Source: Stichopus chloronotus
Lineage: Eukaryota > Echinodermata > Holothuroidea > Aspidochirotida > Stichopodidae
Direction: 5' to 3'
Assembly (NCBI GenBank): GCA_021234535.1
Contig: SFZH01000041.1
Coordinates: 253,444-317,443 of the forward strand
Length of the DNA stretch: 64,000 nt
Shown: positions 11,932 through 25,444 of the stretch, in pieces
How the letters are laid out: every line of letters starts with the position of its first letter
Numbering within the stretch: position 1 is the first letter of the stretch
The notes under the pieces: generated by a model
Databases searched by the model: none
Told to the model about the DNA's origin: nothing
What the model saw: only the letters and a program-made list of their open reading frames with translations
Program-made: the position numbers and the translations under genes

Positions 11932-14593
11932 AGCAAATTGAAGGGAAAGCTATCGCTGATACTAGTAAACCTGGGGGTAAAACTGGAAGACCAATATGCA
12001 AAATTTGTGGTATACTATGCGATAACCTAAAATCTTATATTCAACATTGTCGAATTCACAGGTACCAGCATAATGTACGTTTCCCATGTGTGTATCTGCA
12101 TTGTCTAAAAACATGCCCAACATACAAGGGATTATTAACACATATTAAGAGAAGTCATGATGCTAAAGAAAATCCCAGGGATTCTCACAAAAGTTACATT
12201 AATGCTGGAATTATGATCCAGTGCACTGTGCAAATTTGTCAGAAAAATGTGCTGATGTTCAAGAATTACTATCCCACTTGAGGAATCATATTGCAGATGG
12301 GCTTCCTGTTCCATGCCTCTTCCAAAATTGTGAGAAAAAATTTAACAAAAAGAAGTCATTTTCTTCACATTTGTCAAGATGTCACAGGAACTACACAGCT
12401 TTCACTGTGAAACCAGCATTTGTCCTCCAAGAGGATCAACTTAGACATAGGCCTGAGACCAATGATTCTGATGCTGAGAGGGATCTATTGGTAATAGCTC
12501 AAAAGATTGGCCGTACATGCCAGAGGGTAGTGTTGATTGTCTAGAAGAGGTAGAAAGTCGTGAAAATATAGCTGAGTACACCAGAAGCATTGCTTTATTT
12601 CTGATGCGACTGCTTGCAAAGTACCTTGTTCCTGAGTCAACAATTCAAATTATTGCAGAAGAGTTGTACAGTTTGTTCAGTCTCAGTCGTGAATGTGTTG
12701 CTACTCATGTTCAAAAAGTTCTTCAAAGTGCCTCAGTAGCAGATGAAGGCCTAGGTGATAATATTTTGGATGGAATTGCAGAATTGGGATGTTGCTTAGC
12801 TCCTGCGGAAGATGCACATAAGTTTCACTCACCACAGTGTGGTACTCTGAGGTCAACATTCCTGAGGAAAAACTACTACATAAATGAGTTTTCCTATGTA
12901 AGTCCAGTTGAGATCCATCTAGGGCAAGATTCTGCAGGCAGGACACATGTCTTTCGTTATGTACCTATTCTTGAAACCCTGCAAGTATTATGTAGGGATA
13001 AATCATTGCAGAAAAGTTTTGTTCAATCATCCAGTTCTGGGAAGGTTTATAGGGATATTCATGATGGAGAAACTTTCCAGCAGAGTGCATTTTATAAAGA
13101 GAACCCCCAAGCCCTGCAAATCATTTTGTATCAGGATAGCTTTAAGATAGTTAATCTTCTTGGACCAGCTAGAAACAAGCATAAAATACTAGCTGTGTAC
13201 TATACGCTTGGGAATATTAATGCTCGGTGTAGATCACAAATAGATTAAATGCAACTCGCTTTGTTGTGCAAAGAGAAAACAATTAGAGAATTTGGACATG
13301 AAAATGTTTTTTTCAAAGCTAGTTGAAGACTTGAAATATCTGGAGCAAAAAGGCATATGCGTCGGTGATGAAGTTAAGAAGGGCACAATACTTGCAATAG
13401 TAGGTGATAACTTGGGTTCCCATTTTATTGGTGGTTTTTGTGAGAGCTTCAATTCACAAAACTTTCTATTGCCTCCGCACAAAGAAAGAAATAGAAGAGG
13501 AGCCACCTTTCAAGGAAGGTGAATATAGAACACCTGATTCGTATAGCCAGTCTTTGCATGTGTTACAAGAAGGACAGGTGAACCTGCATTCGGGTATCCA
13601 ATTTGATTCCATGTTTAATTCTCTCACCCACTTCCATGTTGCAACTCCCGGATTGTTTATTCACTACTTTGTTGATTGTGGGTGGTTTACTTTCGATTTA
13701 TTGAATGAAGCCGAGATGAAATTTCCTTTTTGTACAAATGATTTGAAGGATGTATTGCGTTCAGTCAAGAAAGGGGAAAAAATTGGTGGCCAAGCCGTTG
13801 AGAACTGGTACTTCCTGCGTTTATTCCCTCTTATTGTTTTTTGCTATGTTCAAAATGTGCATGATTCTGTTTGGGAGCTAGTCTTAAAGTTGAAGAGTAT
13901 TGTAGAAATTATTGTGGCACCATCTGTTCATCAGTCCCAGGTAGTATACCTCAAGGTACTTGTGGATGAGTACCTTGATGAAAGACAGAGACTGTTCCCT
14001 CCTAAGCCACTACCCCTGGCTTATACTGAAGTTTGGTCCTCTAATACGGGTATGGAGGTTTGAAAGCAAACACATTTTTTTCAGAAGGTGTGTACGCTAC
14101 TCCTGAAACTTCAAGAATGTTACTGCAACTTTATCAGAGAGACATCAGTTGTTGCAAGCATATGCATGTGAAGGACAGCTATTTCCAGAGAGTTTGAAAA
14201 CTCACAGGGGAACTGTATTTGATCCTGTTCTTTATACAAGTAGTATTCAGAATGCAGTGCCGCGGTCCCTTGTCCAGCATACTTGTGCTCAAGCATTTGA
14301 TGAAGTGTATGTATTTGGTACAGTATACAGGAAAGGCATGTATGTTATTACGAGTCTTGGGGATACCGGTACCTGGACATTTGCTCGTATACTGCTTATC
14401 CTCATTTCAGGAGAAGCTGTTTATTTTGTGACCAAGAAATGCATATCCACCTATCATTGTGGTTATGGTCTGTATGAAGTACAAAGTAGCAGCATTGATT
14501 CAGCTGTAGTGTGTATAGCATATGAGGATCTTGTAGACTATTTCCCACTTGCAACTTACAGAGTCAAGGGCTACTGCATGATCTCATTAAAAA
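11932..14593 (+). pseudogene. Decayed copy of a multi-copy C2H2 zinc-finger transposon-like protein
   Basis: The reading frame opens near 11932 after an acceptor-like CTGTAG. It encodes C2H2-type fingers (CKICG...H...H; CLKTCP...HIKRSH; CEKKF...HLSRCH). A long conserved region follows, with ARNKHKILAVYYTLGN, then GDNLGSHFIGGFCESF, then ILKFGPLIRVWRFESKHTFF, and near the end YEDLVDYFPLATYRV. I recognise these blocks from large, uncharacterised, multi-copy proteins of fish, cnidarians and echinoderms; I do not know a reliable name. The frame is broken near 12240, 12515, 13310, 13470 and 14040-14100, and by an in-frame TAA at 13246. Material seems deleted near 13650 and 14010. Several breaks fall in A or T runs, so some could be assembly errors. 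Transposon origin is inferred from copy number in other genomes, not from ends seen here. Confidence 0.6.
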
Positions 14594-16179
14594 AAAAAAA
14601 AAAACGGTTTCTAATTAGTTGTGGACTATGTAGAAACTTCAAACAAAGCATATTCGTTTATGGGCATTTTGAGGTTACTTATTTTGGTTGTGGGTGTTGA
14701 GATAACTTTAGATTACTACAGAAGTACTAGCAAATAGTAAGGCCAAGTGCTGTTTTAAACTGAAGTTGAAGCTCTTTCCAATTGAAGTTTTATGGCAAAT
14801 GCTCTGTGTATACATAACTTTTTAAAGTATGTAATGCTCTCAATTCTGCCTAAATACTGTGTACCCGTGAGTCATCCTGACATCCATGGGAATACTCTAA
14901 ACTTAAGGATACAATTTTTTGCGAGGAATATTTCATGTACTTGATTGTATGATGTATTTTTAGATGAAAAGTTGCTACAAACTTGTAGCATTACAGAAAG
15001 AAATTACAGAAACGTAAGGGGGAAATGGTAAAAGGGCTGTCAATTTTTAGAAACAAATTGAGAGCACTTTTCCTCTTTTTATGTATTTGTTACCTTTGCT
15101 TTGAAATCTACAGACTTTGTAGACAGTGTGGTTTTAAAACAATTTCAGAATTCACATTTCCTGCCAGTAATTCAGTGAATTCAAGGGTTGGGTGACTATC
15201 AGGGTTTCTGGCAAGGGGGTAAGGAGTGAGGGGGGATTTGTCTTCCTTTCCAAAAGAAAGTGGGTAATATCCCCCTTCATTTTCATAAAAATATAAGCAA
15301 TTTTCAATGTTGTGGGTTCTTAGTTCAGAAAAAGGCATTTTGGCAACAATGTTTAAACAAAAGTAAATGGTCCTTAAAACCCTTCAAATTGCACCAACTA
15401 GGCTCCTTGAAGCAAGCTTTTCTCCCTGTGAACTGAGTTGTAACTTTGGCCTACAGTACCAGGGAGGTGTTAGTAAGGAGATACAAGATTTCGTAGACTT
15501 GTTGAAATTATGTTCCTTTCCCGAGGCAATCTTGCCTTCACAAAATTCTTTTCTCAATACCTACACTAGATTAACTAGGATCAGTGATGCATTGTCAAAA
15601 TAACAATGAGAAGAAGTACCCCGTATGCTGACGTAAGCTAAAAACTCCTTAGCACCACCCTGGGCCTACTGTAGGTCATCATCAAGTTGGACTCAGAGTT
15701 TAGCCGTAGTAAATCCTCCCTGCCTCCCTTTTGAGTTTCTGGTGGAATTCCAGACTTTGTGTAGTATCTTTAGTAGTAGGTTCTAATGCAATTCCATTGA
15801 GACCTCTACAGTCAACAGCATAAATTTCATCGCATGTGAGCACTATAGTAGTCTCATATATCATCATAAGCAATGAAGAGTATTCCTCATGACCATTCAG
15901 TTTCATGGGTTTTGTAGAGCTGACCATAAACATTTTCTGTATAATTGCCAGTTTGATGATCTTGCTGATTAAATATATTTTTTTTGTTTGAAAAAAAAAG
16001 AGATACAGTAATAAGTAGGTTTTGTAAATACCACAAATGCTTTTCCAAGTATACTAAATATTAGTATTATCTTATACATGCTTGTCTATTTGTAGAGAGT
16101 GATTTACTGGCATAAAGAAGCAGATAAGGTTGAACAAAAGCAGCAATTTGGAGATCTGCCTCATTTTTTCTCACCACAG
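14594..16179. other. Probable intron or 3' flank, no supported gene
   Basis: After an A16 run at 14588-14603 the sequence is AT-rich. An isolated 78-codon plus-strand ORF at 15367-15603 resembles nothing I recognise. If the SAM-like exon at 16180 belongs to the preceding gene, this is its intron. Confidence 0.4.
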
Positions 16180-16421
16180 CCTGAAGTTCTCCAAAATGAG
16201 TTTGAGTGATAACGATACAATTGATTTGGAAGTGCTGAATGACTATGTGGCTCACGTATTACCAGCTGTCAGCAGTACTTTTAGGGCTGAAATTGTGGGA
16301 AAACTGTTTGAAGTTGGTGTGGAGAAACCATCGGATCTTCAGTATGTGGATGAAGGTGACCTTGAACTGTTGAACCTGAAGAAAGTCCAAGTGAGGAAAC
16401 TTATCAAGGACTGGGACAAAG
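16180..16421 (+). CDS. Exon with SAM-like domain
   Basis: The exon is bounded by CACCACAG at 16179 and the donor GTAACG at 16422. Its Met codon is at 16196. It encodes MSLSDNDTIDLEVLNDY, then helical sequence with FRAEIVGKLFEVGVEKPSDL, YVDEGDLELLNLKKVQ and VRKLIKDW. The pattern of a short helix, G-V-x-x-x-x-D-L, D-x-x-L and a final K-L-I-x-x-W resembles SAM domains. Proteins of the zinc-finger family seen just upstream often carry SAM-like modules, so this may be the C-terminal exon of the same transposon-like gene. The exon at 20114-20233 could follow. Confidence 0.5.
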
Positions 16422-16954
16422 GTAACGAATCTCTGTTCCAAGTTTTTATTCAATAGTTACATACCATTATCAGTAGCAGTGATGCAGAATTAGGTGAGGC
16501 CATGCATGCTTGTTTTCAAGGTGCATTCTATAGTGATTCCAATGCAATGTGAGTGATGTGACATTGTTTTGCAATTCGTCACAGTGATGATGAGGAGTGG
16601 TGGACTTGCACTGCTTCCTCCTGCCAAATTCTGCAGCAATGCAGTCTAAAATCACTTTGGGAAGCTTGCTATAAAGCTGGGGTCTTGCTTGCAGGTAGCA
16701 GAAATGTGCTACATAATTACATTATTGTTTAGAAGAGGCTGTATTTTTAAGGTTTTCACTGAATGACTAGACATCTGTGTAGTGTGTGTTATTTGGGGTT
16801 TAAAATTATCTTCATTTAAAAGCAAAACGTGAATTAAGCTTTCCATTTGTAATTTTACATGCAATAACCACAGATTACAGCTGCAGCGTCATTGTATTCA
16901 GCATAAGTCCTACAATGTAGCTTTGTTGATGACATTTTTGTCTGTCATTTAGCA

Positions 16955-16990
16955 CAGTGGTTCTCAAACTCTCTTTAACTACCACCCCCT
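16955..16990. mobile_element. hAT-like transposon terminus
   Basis: CAGTGGTTCTCAAACT resembles the terminal inverted repeat of hAT (Charlie-type) elements. I did not find the matching opposite end, so this is a solo or truncated terminus. Confidence 0.35.
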
Positions 16991-17699
16991 TTCAACATCT
17001 TGAACTGTTCCAAAGCCCCTCACCACAGGCCCTCTTGATCTACCTGTACCATTCATAGTTGGACTCTCGATAACATTTTTTGTCAGTGAAAGGCGCACAG
17101 GACTCTTCTAATTTTGGGGCAGAAAATATTTGCCTGAATCTCCCAAAGTTGCAGTTTTTCAGGTGTATGATATAGACTACCCAGATAGTGTTATTTATGC
17201 AATTTTTCTCAAGGCGACATTACTGATATGTGGCCTGGGGATGGGTCCCCCCTCCCTTTGGGAAATTTTTGGTGGATTTCTGCCCAAATGAGGAACAAAA
17301 TTGTTTTGGTGACAGATATTAGTACATAAAGACATTTTCTGATTTACCGAAACTCCAGCTCACTGTTGCTCTCTGCATTTTCTTTACATTAGCTTTAGAC
17401 TTTAAACGTCAGTCGTCTGCCAATATGCAGTGACTGTGAATTAAGTGGGTTTGTGAATTAGCAAGTCAAAGACAATTGTATGATATCCTGGCAGTAAGGA
17501 AAGGGTGAGCCTGTTTCTTTCAGCTTGGAATGTACAGTACTTGGCAGTAATTGCTACACATTTTTGCATTTGTGTAGCAAATCACCACTTTGTGTAACAA
17601 ATTGCTATGCGATACTGAATAGTTCATTCCCTTAAGTTAAGGGAAGTTTTCTTTCTCAGATACTTTACAGGATTAATTTAATGATCATGATGATTACTG

Positions 17700-18140
17700 A
17701 GAGTCTTGAGAGACCTATTCACGATGGTGTGTGTATGTGTATGTTTGTGTACAGTAGGTGTGGGTGTGTTTGACACGTTGCTCGTTAACACAATATTTCA
17801 AGAAGGGAAAGTTGGAATGTTCTGAAACTTGAAAGGTAGATGCCCCATATTGGGAGAATGAACTCTTGTGCTTTCGGTGTAGTTAACATGATATCTCAAG
17901 GTAAACGTAGTAAGTTTGGATTGATTTTATACTCCGTATGTAGATGGATTGTGGTAAAGGGAAGACCCTACTATTTTTAGTGGGGGTCAACGACTGTCTG
18001 GGGTCATGTGAGGTCAAAATCTGAAAACTTTGCATATACCATTTGTTGATGTATTATTGATCCCTATTGCTAAGTTTTGGTGGACGTCAAATGTCGCAGT
18101 CATTTTAGGTCACCAAAAAAAAAAGTCATTTTGGGTTAAA
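17700..18140 (-). repeat. Reverse-complement copy of the TGACCT-rich dispersed repeat
   Basis: The blocks ATATTTCAAGAAGGGAAAGTT, GATATCTCAAGG and GTCATGTGAGGTCAAAA are reverse complements of the blocks AACTTTCCCTTCTTGAGATATC and TGACCTCAAATGACCTTTGACC seen at 45.3-46.9, 49.5-50.0 and 60.5-61.1 kb. Confidence 0.6.
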
Positions 18141-20113
18141 GGCTTGTGGTGTATCAAGAAAAATAACTGCAGTTGATCTTATACTTGTCATGTGGATAAT
18201 CCATGTTTGTTATAATATAACCATGTAGCAAGGAATCACAAAGCCTTTTGGCTTTCTGGTTTTACAGAAGGGACAAATAAGGGGTTTTTGTCCGGGGGGG
18301 GTCTAAGCATAGTTCCACCCCTCCATATGTTTGAATGAGGGAGACAGAGCTCTCCAGTCCCTTCCCCACTTCCTATGCCTATGCATTTTGCACATTAGGT
18401 TTTTGAATGGATGTTGTTACTCGAGTTTCAATCCTCAATAGGGATTGTCGTGTTATAAGTCATTCTTTATCAAGAGATCTGTATGGGAGCCAGTCCGTTG
18501 TTTTATTGCAGCTACTAATCCTGCAATCTGAGTCAGTGACACACTGCCCTTCTTTGGCCCGTACATACAGGTATTCTGTTAAATTCAAGTTTGTTCACAG
18601 GAAAAAGGTCTGCCCCACAGTGTTAGACAGAAAATGAATAGTAGCACTTGATCACCTTGATTTTGATCAGTTTTGGAGGAAACGTCAGTGATCCATTGTA
18701 ATTCAGGATATATTTGTAGCTGCAGTTTGCAATTGGCAGTTGTCACTATTATTAATAAAGCGGTGATGTTTTAATGAGTGGAAGTGTAAGAAAAGTGGTT
18801 GGTAAAATCTTCATGATTCCTTTTCCCTAATGATGGCAGTGCTGACTTCTGTTCTTTACTCCTGAATTAAAATAGCAGAGCAGTCTGTTTTTCCTTCTTA
18901 ATTGATATCAAGTTGAATCTGTAGTAAGACCGGGTGGAAAAGCTAGGGTTAGTTGGGGTAAAAAAAGACAACCCTCCTCAGAGCCATAGAAAGTTTTAAT
19001 AAAGTTGTCATATTTTGCGTATGTTTTAGCAACCTCTCTATTTTATTTAATCATGAAAAGAAGTAACGTAAAGTTCTTTCCACCAGAAGTGTACTTCTAT
19101 GAATTTCTACAACTTAAAAAGTCTACCATTTTGAAGTTTTAACTATTTTCTCGAGACATTTCACTGCGTGGAGTACTTACAGCTTCAGGAGATTATTTTG
19201 GCTGTACTAATTTTCTAACAAGCGTCCATCAGCTACCCAAGTGAGCAATTACTTGCTATGTATCTATAGTTTCAAAAGTGCCCTTTTTTTTTTACTCCCC
19301 AACATTTTCATTTTAGGGCAACAACAAAGAACATCCCTGGATTCCGTATCACAAAATTAATCCACATTAATAACCTGCAGGACCATTTGTTAGTACAGTG
19401 CATGTTTGCTTACTAATGTCAGTAAATTAGGTTGGTTTTATGCGTTCTCAGATGTCATCATATGAGCAGGTGGCCTCTAATTATACCTATGACAGGCTGT
19501 AGTAGTATGTTATAGGACTGTCATCATATGTAATTGCACTATGTACATAAAGGCTGTACCTGATGCATTTGAAAATTTCTATGTTGTATCGACTCATTAT
19601 TGTTCAACACTATATACACACTTAAAAAACTAAAAATCCGACATGCTGCTATTTAAAAATTGACCTTTCAGTGTATATTGAGTGTTTCAGATTAATTTTT
19701 ATAGTCATAAAAAGACGTTTGGGAATAAACTAATGGCACACGGGTTACATAATGGTAATAATTTGAACATTTAGGTACTCTTTTCTAACAAAACATGTCC
19801 CGTACCCACCTGAATTGTCTAGAGATAATAATTTACTTGTTACTGAATGGAAAAAAAAATAATGCTTAGTGTAAATTTCATATAACTGGGTTGTTTTTTT
19901 TTTCTTCACCCCACTGATTTTTTCTACCCCAATTTTCAATTTTTTAGAATATCTCAAATTTTCTTAAAAAAGGTAACTTTGTTATGGACGGTCAGAAACC
20001 TGTTCCCATTTTTTAATGGAAAATTATGAAAACATTTATCCTGTGTCTTTTAATATCAAAGATTAGGGTAATTGTTTTTTCTTCACCCCATCTGGCTGTA
20101 TTCCCTTTTTCAG
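18141..20113. other. No gene seen
   Basis: The sequence is AT-rich and non-coding on both strands apart from short chance ORFs. Two similar motifs (TTCTTCACCCCA) occur near 19902 and 20079, suggesting a small degenerate repeat. Confidence 0.4.
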
Positions 20114-20233
20114 GTTCTTTTTGGGGATTAATCCCGAGACCGGATCAAAGAAGAAAGGGAAGAAGTCTGGTGTCAACTCAGGAGTGATGAAACTTGCAAA
20201 CAAGTTAGCTAGCTTTGAGAATGAGTGGGGGTT
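20114..20233 (+). CDS. Possible downstream exon
   Basis: The stretch is bounded by a good acceptor (CCCTTTTTCAG) and a good donor (GTGAGTGAG). One frame reads INPETGSKKKGKKSG followed by VMKLANKLASFENEW, which looks protein-like. However, the frame in phase with the SAM-like exon at 16180-16421 is a different one, ending GRSLVSTQE then stop. The sequence is unrecognised. Confidence 0.28.
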
Positions 20234-22814
20234 GTGAGTGAGACACCCTGCATGTTCTACTCATTTTTGTTGTCAAAATCTCACATAACAGACATTATAT
20301 GCCTTACACTCTAACATGGCACTGTACTCCGAATGAAAAGTAATGGAAATGGATAATCAGCATAATAGTGCCCAACCAAATGAAGTGAGTTCTGCTGTTG
20401 AGAAGAGTTGTATTGCACCCATTTCTAGCCAGCAAAAACTATGTATAGACCATCCTTATATTTAGCTTTTCATTGAGAACCTTTCTTCATAATGTTTAAA
20501 TCCCATCTCCATTAGTTTAACCAGTCATGCAGTTGACTAACATGAGTGAAGCTAATACCCTATCTCCATTAAGACTGCATAATAGAATCTAGCAATGGTT
20601 CAGGCAAAATTATTTTGTACTAATTCTGAGACAGGGGGTAGTGATTTGATTCACAGTTGTTTTAACAATAATCATTCTTATCAAGTTCAGTGATTTTATA
20701 TTTAATTGGGGCTATAAATAGTTAGGCCAAATGGCTTAATGAGTATATAGGTAAGGATTCCATGCCATGATGGACCGAGACCAAAATTTTAGCTCTGTCA
20801 AGTTTTGTTTTAGTTTTCGTGCTTTGTTAAGACTTTCATTCAAAAAAGATCGTTCATGTTCTTAAGTTTTGGTGAACCAAATCACAAGTACAATTGTTCG
20901 GCCATTTAAAAGTCTGTTGTATCTTTCCTGGTGGTTAAAAAGTGGAATTCCATGTTGCATTGCAAAAAGTGCTATTAAGGTTTGTTTGATAGTCTCATAC
21001 ACTGTATCCTTTAAGCTTTTCTCTGAAAATTTGACACAAAATTGTGCATAGCAGCATGTACACAGTAGAGAACAATGCCATGTTAAAAGATTGAGTGACA
21101 ATGCCTCCCCAACCTCATCATGGGATCCAATTTGTTATGTCAAAAGGGGTCCATTTGAAGTCATGAGGTAGAAAATTCGTGCAGATGTTAATGTTGTTTA
21201 TGTTGCTGATTGTAGGATCATGTGTTTTCCCTGCAGTAAGAAACTTTGAGTCACTCTTTGTAAATTTCTACATGGGCTATGAATAAAGTAATTGTTAACT
21301 ATTGCAAAAGTTATGAATTCTTTAGCTAACAAAAAGACTACACATAACAATGCTTTCACAAATTTGAAAGGTATAATTTGCACTGATTCAACTGTTTCAT
21401 CTTCTTACTAGTTTCATTTACACTTATTATGCATGCTAGACCTAGTTTCATTGTTTCAAGAAAATTTTACATGTCGCTAAGATTGCTTGGGATGTCTTAA
21501 AGGTTGTGGCAAAGGAGGAACACTTGCAGAAACTGGTGCCTGAAAGTGATGCTGTAGTTTATTTCAGTGCAATGGTGGCTTGCTGGTTAAAAAGTATTTA
21601 TCACGCATCTAATTAAAAGAGTAATGAAATCATTTCCCTATCTGGGTCATTCCAAAGACTTGAACCCACTACCATGGCATTGTGTGGTTTCTCTGACCAA
21701 TGAATTGCAGAAATTGGTGTTTCATCTACCTACTGTACATGTATTAGGAGTTGTGGGATCATTGCCTGTTTAGGGGTACCTGTAATTTGGAATGGAATTG
21801 GTCCAAAAGAAGGTTTTGAAGGTTCCAAAAGAGGGGAAGGAACAGAAATTGGTGGTGAATTTAACAATTGAATTGTGGGTCTTTTTACCTGGATACATTT
21901 TGCAAAAGACCTGAGTACAGTACCTACTCACTGTAGGGAATGGAAAAGTTATACAAATTACGTAGTAGCAAAAAGTAAGATAATTGACTAGTGAAGTTAC
22001 ACTGGTGACTTTGACCTGAGTTTTCATGGTCAAAATTGTTCCAGGTTCCATCCCAGTAGTGGAGTGGGAAGCAGGAATCAGAGGTCTATGTATCAGTTAT
22101 CAGGTAAATATGGATGGGTTGTACCAATGTTTGGAATGGAATGTGTTAGGATAGGGGAATCCAGTTGAACAGTGGGGCAGGGAAAAAGAATTTGGAATTC
22201 ATTTGCCTGTTATTAAGTTGTCATGCAATCATTTATTTGGTCAAGTCATACTAGCTTTACTGAATTCATTTAAAGTTTTTTGTAGTAGTTCTACCTGAAC
22301 GGATGTCAGTGTTCAATCTGTTTGTAAGCAGTTGTGAGACCATTTTTATTCATTCTTGAGTTAAAAAAAACAAGATGTTGAAAAGAAGCTTCAAACACTT
22401 ATTACTGTCATTTTTTCGTTTTAAGTCTGTCAACAGTACCTAATTGGAAAATTAATTCCAGTATTGATTTAGTGAGTATTTTTATATTTGCATGAAGTCT
22501 TTTAAAGACTGCTTTTGCATCAGTGCTATTACTGATACACAAAGTAATTGACTGTGTTTGTTGCCCTGCTCTAGTTTTGACCAACGTAACAGTAAACTTT
22601 AATTGTAACATTCCAAAAACTTTTTTTCAGTTTCTTTCAGTTCACAAATATCTTGTCCATCAATAACCATGCTGTAAGAAGTTTACAGTAGGGAATCTTT
22701 GAATCATAACTTCTGTTGAAAAAAAGTATGTGCAGAGAAGGGTATTTTTTTTAACAGGGAGGCTGCTGAATGCAGATATGCTTTCAGGGACGAACTTGTT
22801 GTTCTACGTGACAT
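20234..22814. other. No gene seen
   Basis: AT-rich intergenic or intronic sequence. Only short ORFs without recognisable content are present on either strand. Confidence 0.4.
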
Positions 22815-23118
22815 GGAATCCAAACTGTTATTTTGCTGGAACTTTCCTGGCAGTCGGGATTCACAGTTTCAAAGTTATTTAACAGGTTACGTAAAAAACG
22901 GGTTCCTGTAAAATTAAAAAACGGTTTTTTCACATGTCCTGTAAATTAAGTTCCTGTTTTTTTACGAGGAGCTTTTTCACAGTACTGCCCCTGTAAAATA
23001 ACAGTATTTTATTTTACAGGAACTTGTTATTTTACATTATCTGTTAAAAAACATGGAAACTGTGAATACCGACTTCCAGGAAATTTCCAGTGAAATTACG
23101 GGAGAATTTTTTACAGTG
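22815..23118. mobile_element. Foldback MITE with ~30-bp terminal inverted repeats
   Basis: The left block at 22840-22870 (TTTCCTGGCAGTCGGGATTC then ACAGTTTC) is the near-perfect reverse complement of 23056-23085 (GAAACTGTGAATACCGACTT then CCAGGAAA). The inner part is also rich in CCTGTAAAA/TTTTACAGG words in both orientations, so most of the element can fold on itself. The outer edge at 23107-23118 (TTTTTTACAGTG) matches the edge of the element at 8338. There is no coding capacity; it is a non-autonomous DNA transposon of unknown superfamily. Confidence 0.68.
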
Positions 23119-25440
23119 TACAAAACTAAAATTTCTTGCTCGTATTACTTCCAAATATCATATTCAAATCTCGTGTGCATCTTCTTAATCTTTAACGAAC
23201 AATTAAATTAAAACTGTCACTGAAACTTACACAGAGGTTTCTATTTTGCACGACGAAGATATCGGTGACGTCACTTTCAGCGGTAAAAAGCCTCTCACAC
23301 GCAGCTTAACGCACACACTGGTGAAGGTTAAGTTGTAACGCCACTGTTAACGCTCGCTTCACTAGGACAAATTTCGCCAATTAATTACAGTAGCTGTTAA
23401 ACAATAATCGAAATAGTCACTCATTAACTTTCCTTGATTTTTAATGTAAAAACATTCAGGATAAGAAACCTCTTCCTACGGTAGGGTGTAAAATCTTGTT
23501 CAATCGAACGTTGCATGTAACCTCTGGCAAATAACGACGGTAACTACTGGCGGCGGGGGGGGGGGCGTTCTAAGTGCCGAGGCGTTTCCAACAGATACAA
23601 ATTTCTGCCGACATTACGATTTCTTGGAGTTGCCCTTCTGTAAAATGTGCTTATTGAGCATAGAAACGTTTTCAATGGCGCACATGTACCGCCTACAATA
23701 GAAATTGACCTTATATGGTGTAATCTCCAAATATGGAAATCCCCTTTATACGAAAACTGAAGAATAAAGATTACAAGCCATTTAATGAACATTAGGCTAA
23801 AGGAAGTAAGACAGAGCACCGTCAGCATCCTGAAGTTAGTACACATGTTGGCTCCTAGGAGCAGCAAATATGTTGCTAGTAGATCTTGCCTGCTTTTCTT
23901 CTCAATGCTACATTACTAAAGGTTCATCACTGCTGCACCCAGGACCGTGGGGGGTCCCCCTCTAAAAGTCTGTCACTTAGAAAATGTAAAACAACACTTG
24001 AAATGTGTGGAATTTGTCATTTCTCAGTCTATCTCATTTTGTAGAAAGATGCCTATATTGCACCAGATTGTGTCTATGGTTATCTGTAAAAAAAATTCTC
24101 AATAAATCTGAAATAAGATTTTAATTTCTCATATCTCACGATAGGAGTGATGATAGTCGGAAAATCTCAAATACCAGTTGAAATTTTTCATAAATGAATC
24201 TATCACATTTATAACATAAACAAAAATGCCAAAAATTTTGCCAGATTGTGTTTAACGTTATCTGGTATTTAAAACAAAAAAAAATCCAATTATTGAAGTG
24301 CCAGTTGGAATTTTGCATATTCCCCCTAGGTACGACGATAGTTGGAAAATGTTGGAAAACGTTTTTTCTCATCAAGCTGGCTATTATTACGGCCATGCCA
24401 TCGGTGCAAGAACTACGTTCATACTTTATAATACTTTTTTTTTTTTTTTTAAATATCGTTCGAAAGTTCAAGCTGGTGAACTAGCTCCTCTGGAAATGAT
24501 AATAACGTAAAAATTTACAGAAATATTCTAGATAAGATCAATCGAAATTATTAGCACTTTTCCATCAATTGTTTTTATCGATTATTGAGAAATTGCAGAC
24601 ATAAGATCCGATTACAAAGATGGTGTCACTTCGCTTAAATACTCCTCCGATTACTCACCGATCACACCTTTTTTAATACCCTCTTCTTGAAGACTGCATA
24701 CCCTTTAATATTTCGCCCTACCCCCTGTCTAGAACTATTGGGGTTAGGTCGATGAGGACTGGTTTTTGGACTTCTCCGTAAAACCAGAAAAGAAGCTCAT
24801 TCTGGTAGGCTATATCAAATCTGCTAAATAACTTTTTTGAACAATTATGACATCTAGAGAAATTAGATTTCCTCAAGAAAAATTATCTGAAAATTTTCGT
24901 TCTTTTATTGTTTCGTATATTTCTTTTAGATCCATAATATTAATCCTGTATTCATTTTTTCTTAGTTGCCACTATATGCTTCAAATCGGATGATATTCGC
25001 TTTTCGACTTTTTATACATGTAAGGGAGCAAACTGCAAACCACTGCCTTTCTTCTGTTTGTGTAGTGTTCATCCGCCGGTGACATTTTACTCTAAAGAAT
25101 TATCCATCAGAAAATTAACGGTCACCTGACTGAACTTGGCCAATAAAAATTTACCATTCTTACCAAGTATGTGTGAAGGGTATGTAATGTAACAAGTAGT
25201 GAAATATGTAACATAATTGTCCAAGTCTAATTCTATAAGTATCTCCATAATAACGTTTCCCGTAGAAAAGTAACGGGTAGAACTAGCAGAGTGCTAAGTA
25301 GATATGGATAAGTGATACAGTGCGTACACGCTATTTGGTTGGCTTGGAATAGTAATACTGGATCTTCCTGTTCTGCACGTAGCAAAGGAATATAGTGTAC
25401 AGCACTTTGAGGCTTTCTCTCTCTTGTAAGTGTGTATTAC
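23119..25440. other. No gene seen
   Basis: AT-rich, non-coding. It holds a CRE-like TGACGTCA at 23268-23275. Two similar blocks carry GCCAGATTGTGTTT-type and AAATTTTTCATA/AATTTTGCATA words around 24060-24340, suggesting a diverged local duplication. Confidence 0.35.
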
Positions 25441-25444
25441 AAAT

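Noticed and set aside
15367..15603. 78-codon plus-strand ORF between the zinc-finger copy and the SAM-like exon
   Set aside because: No domain, no phase-matched splice sites; probably chance.
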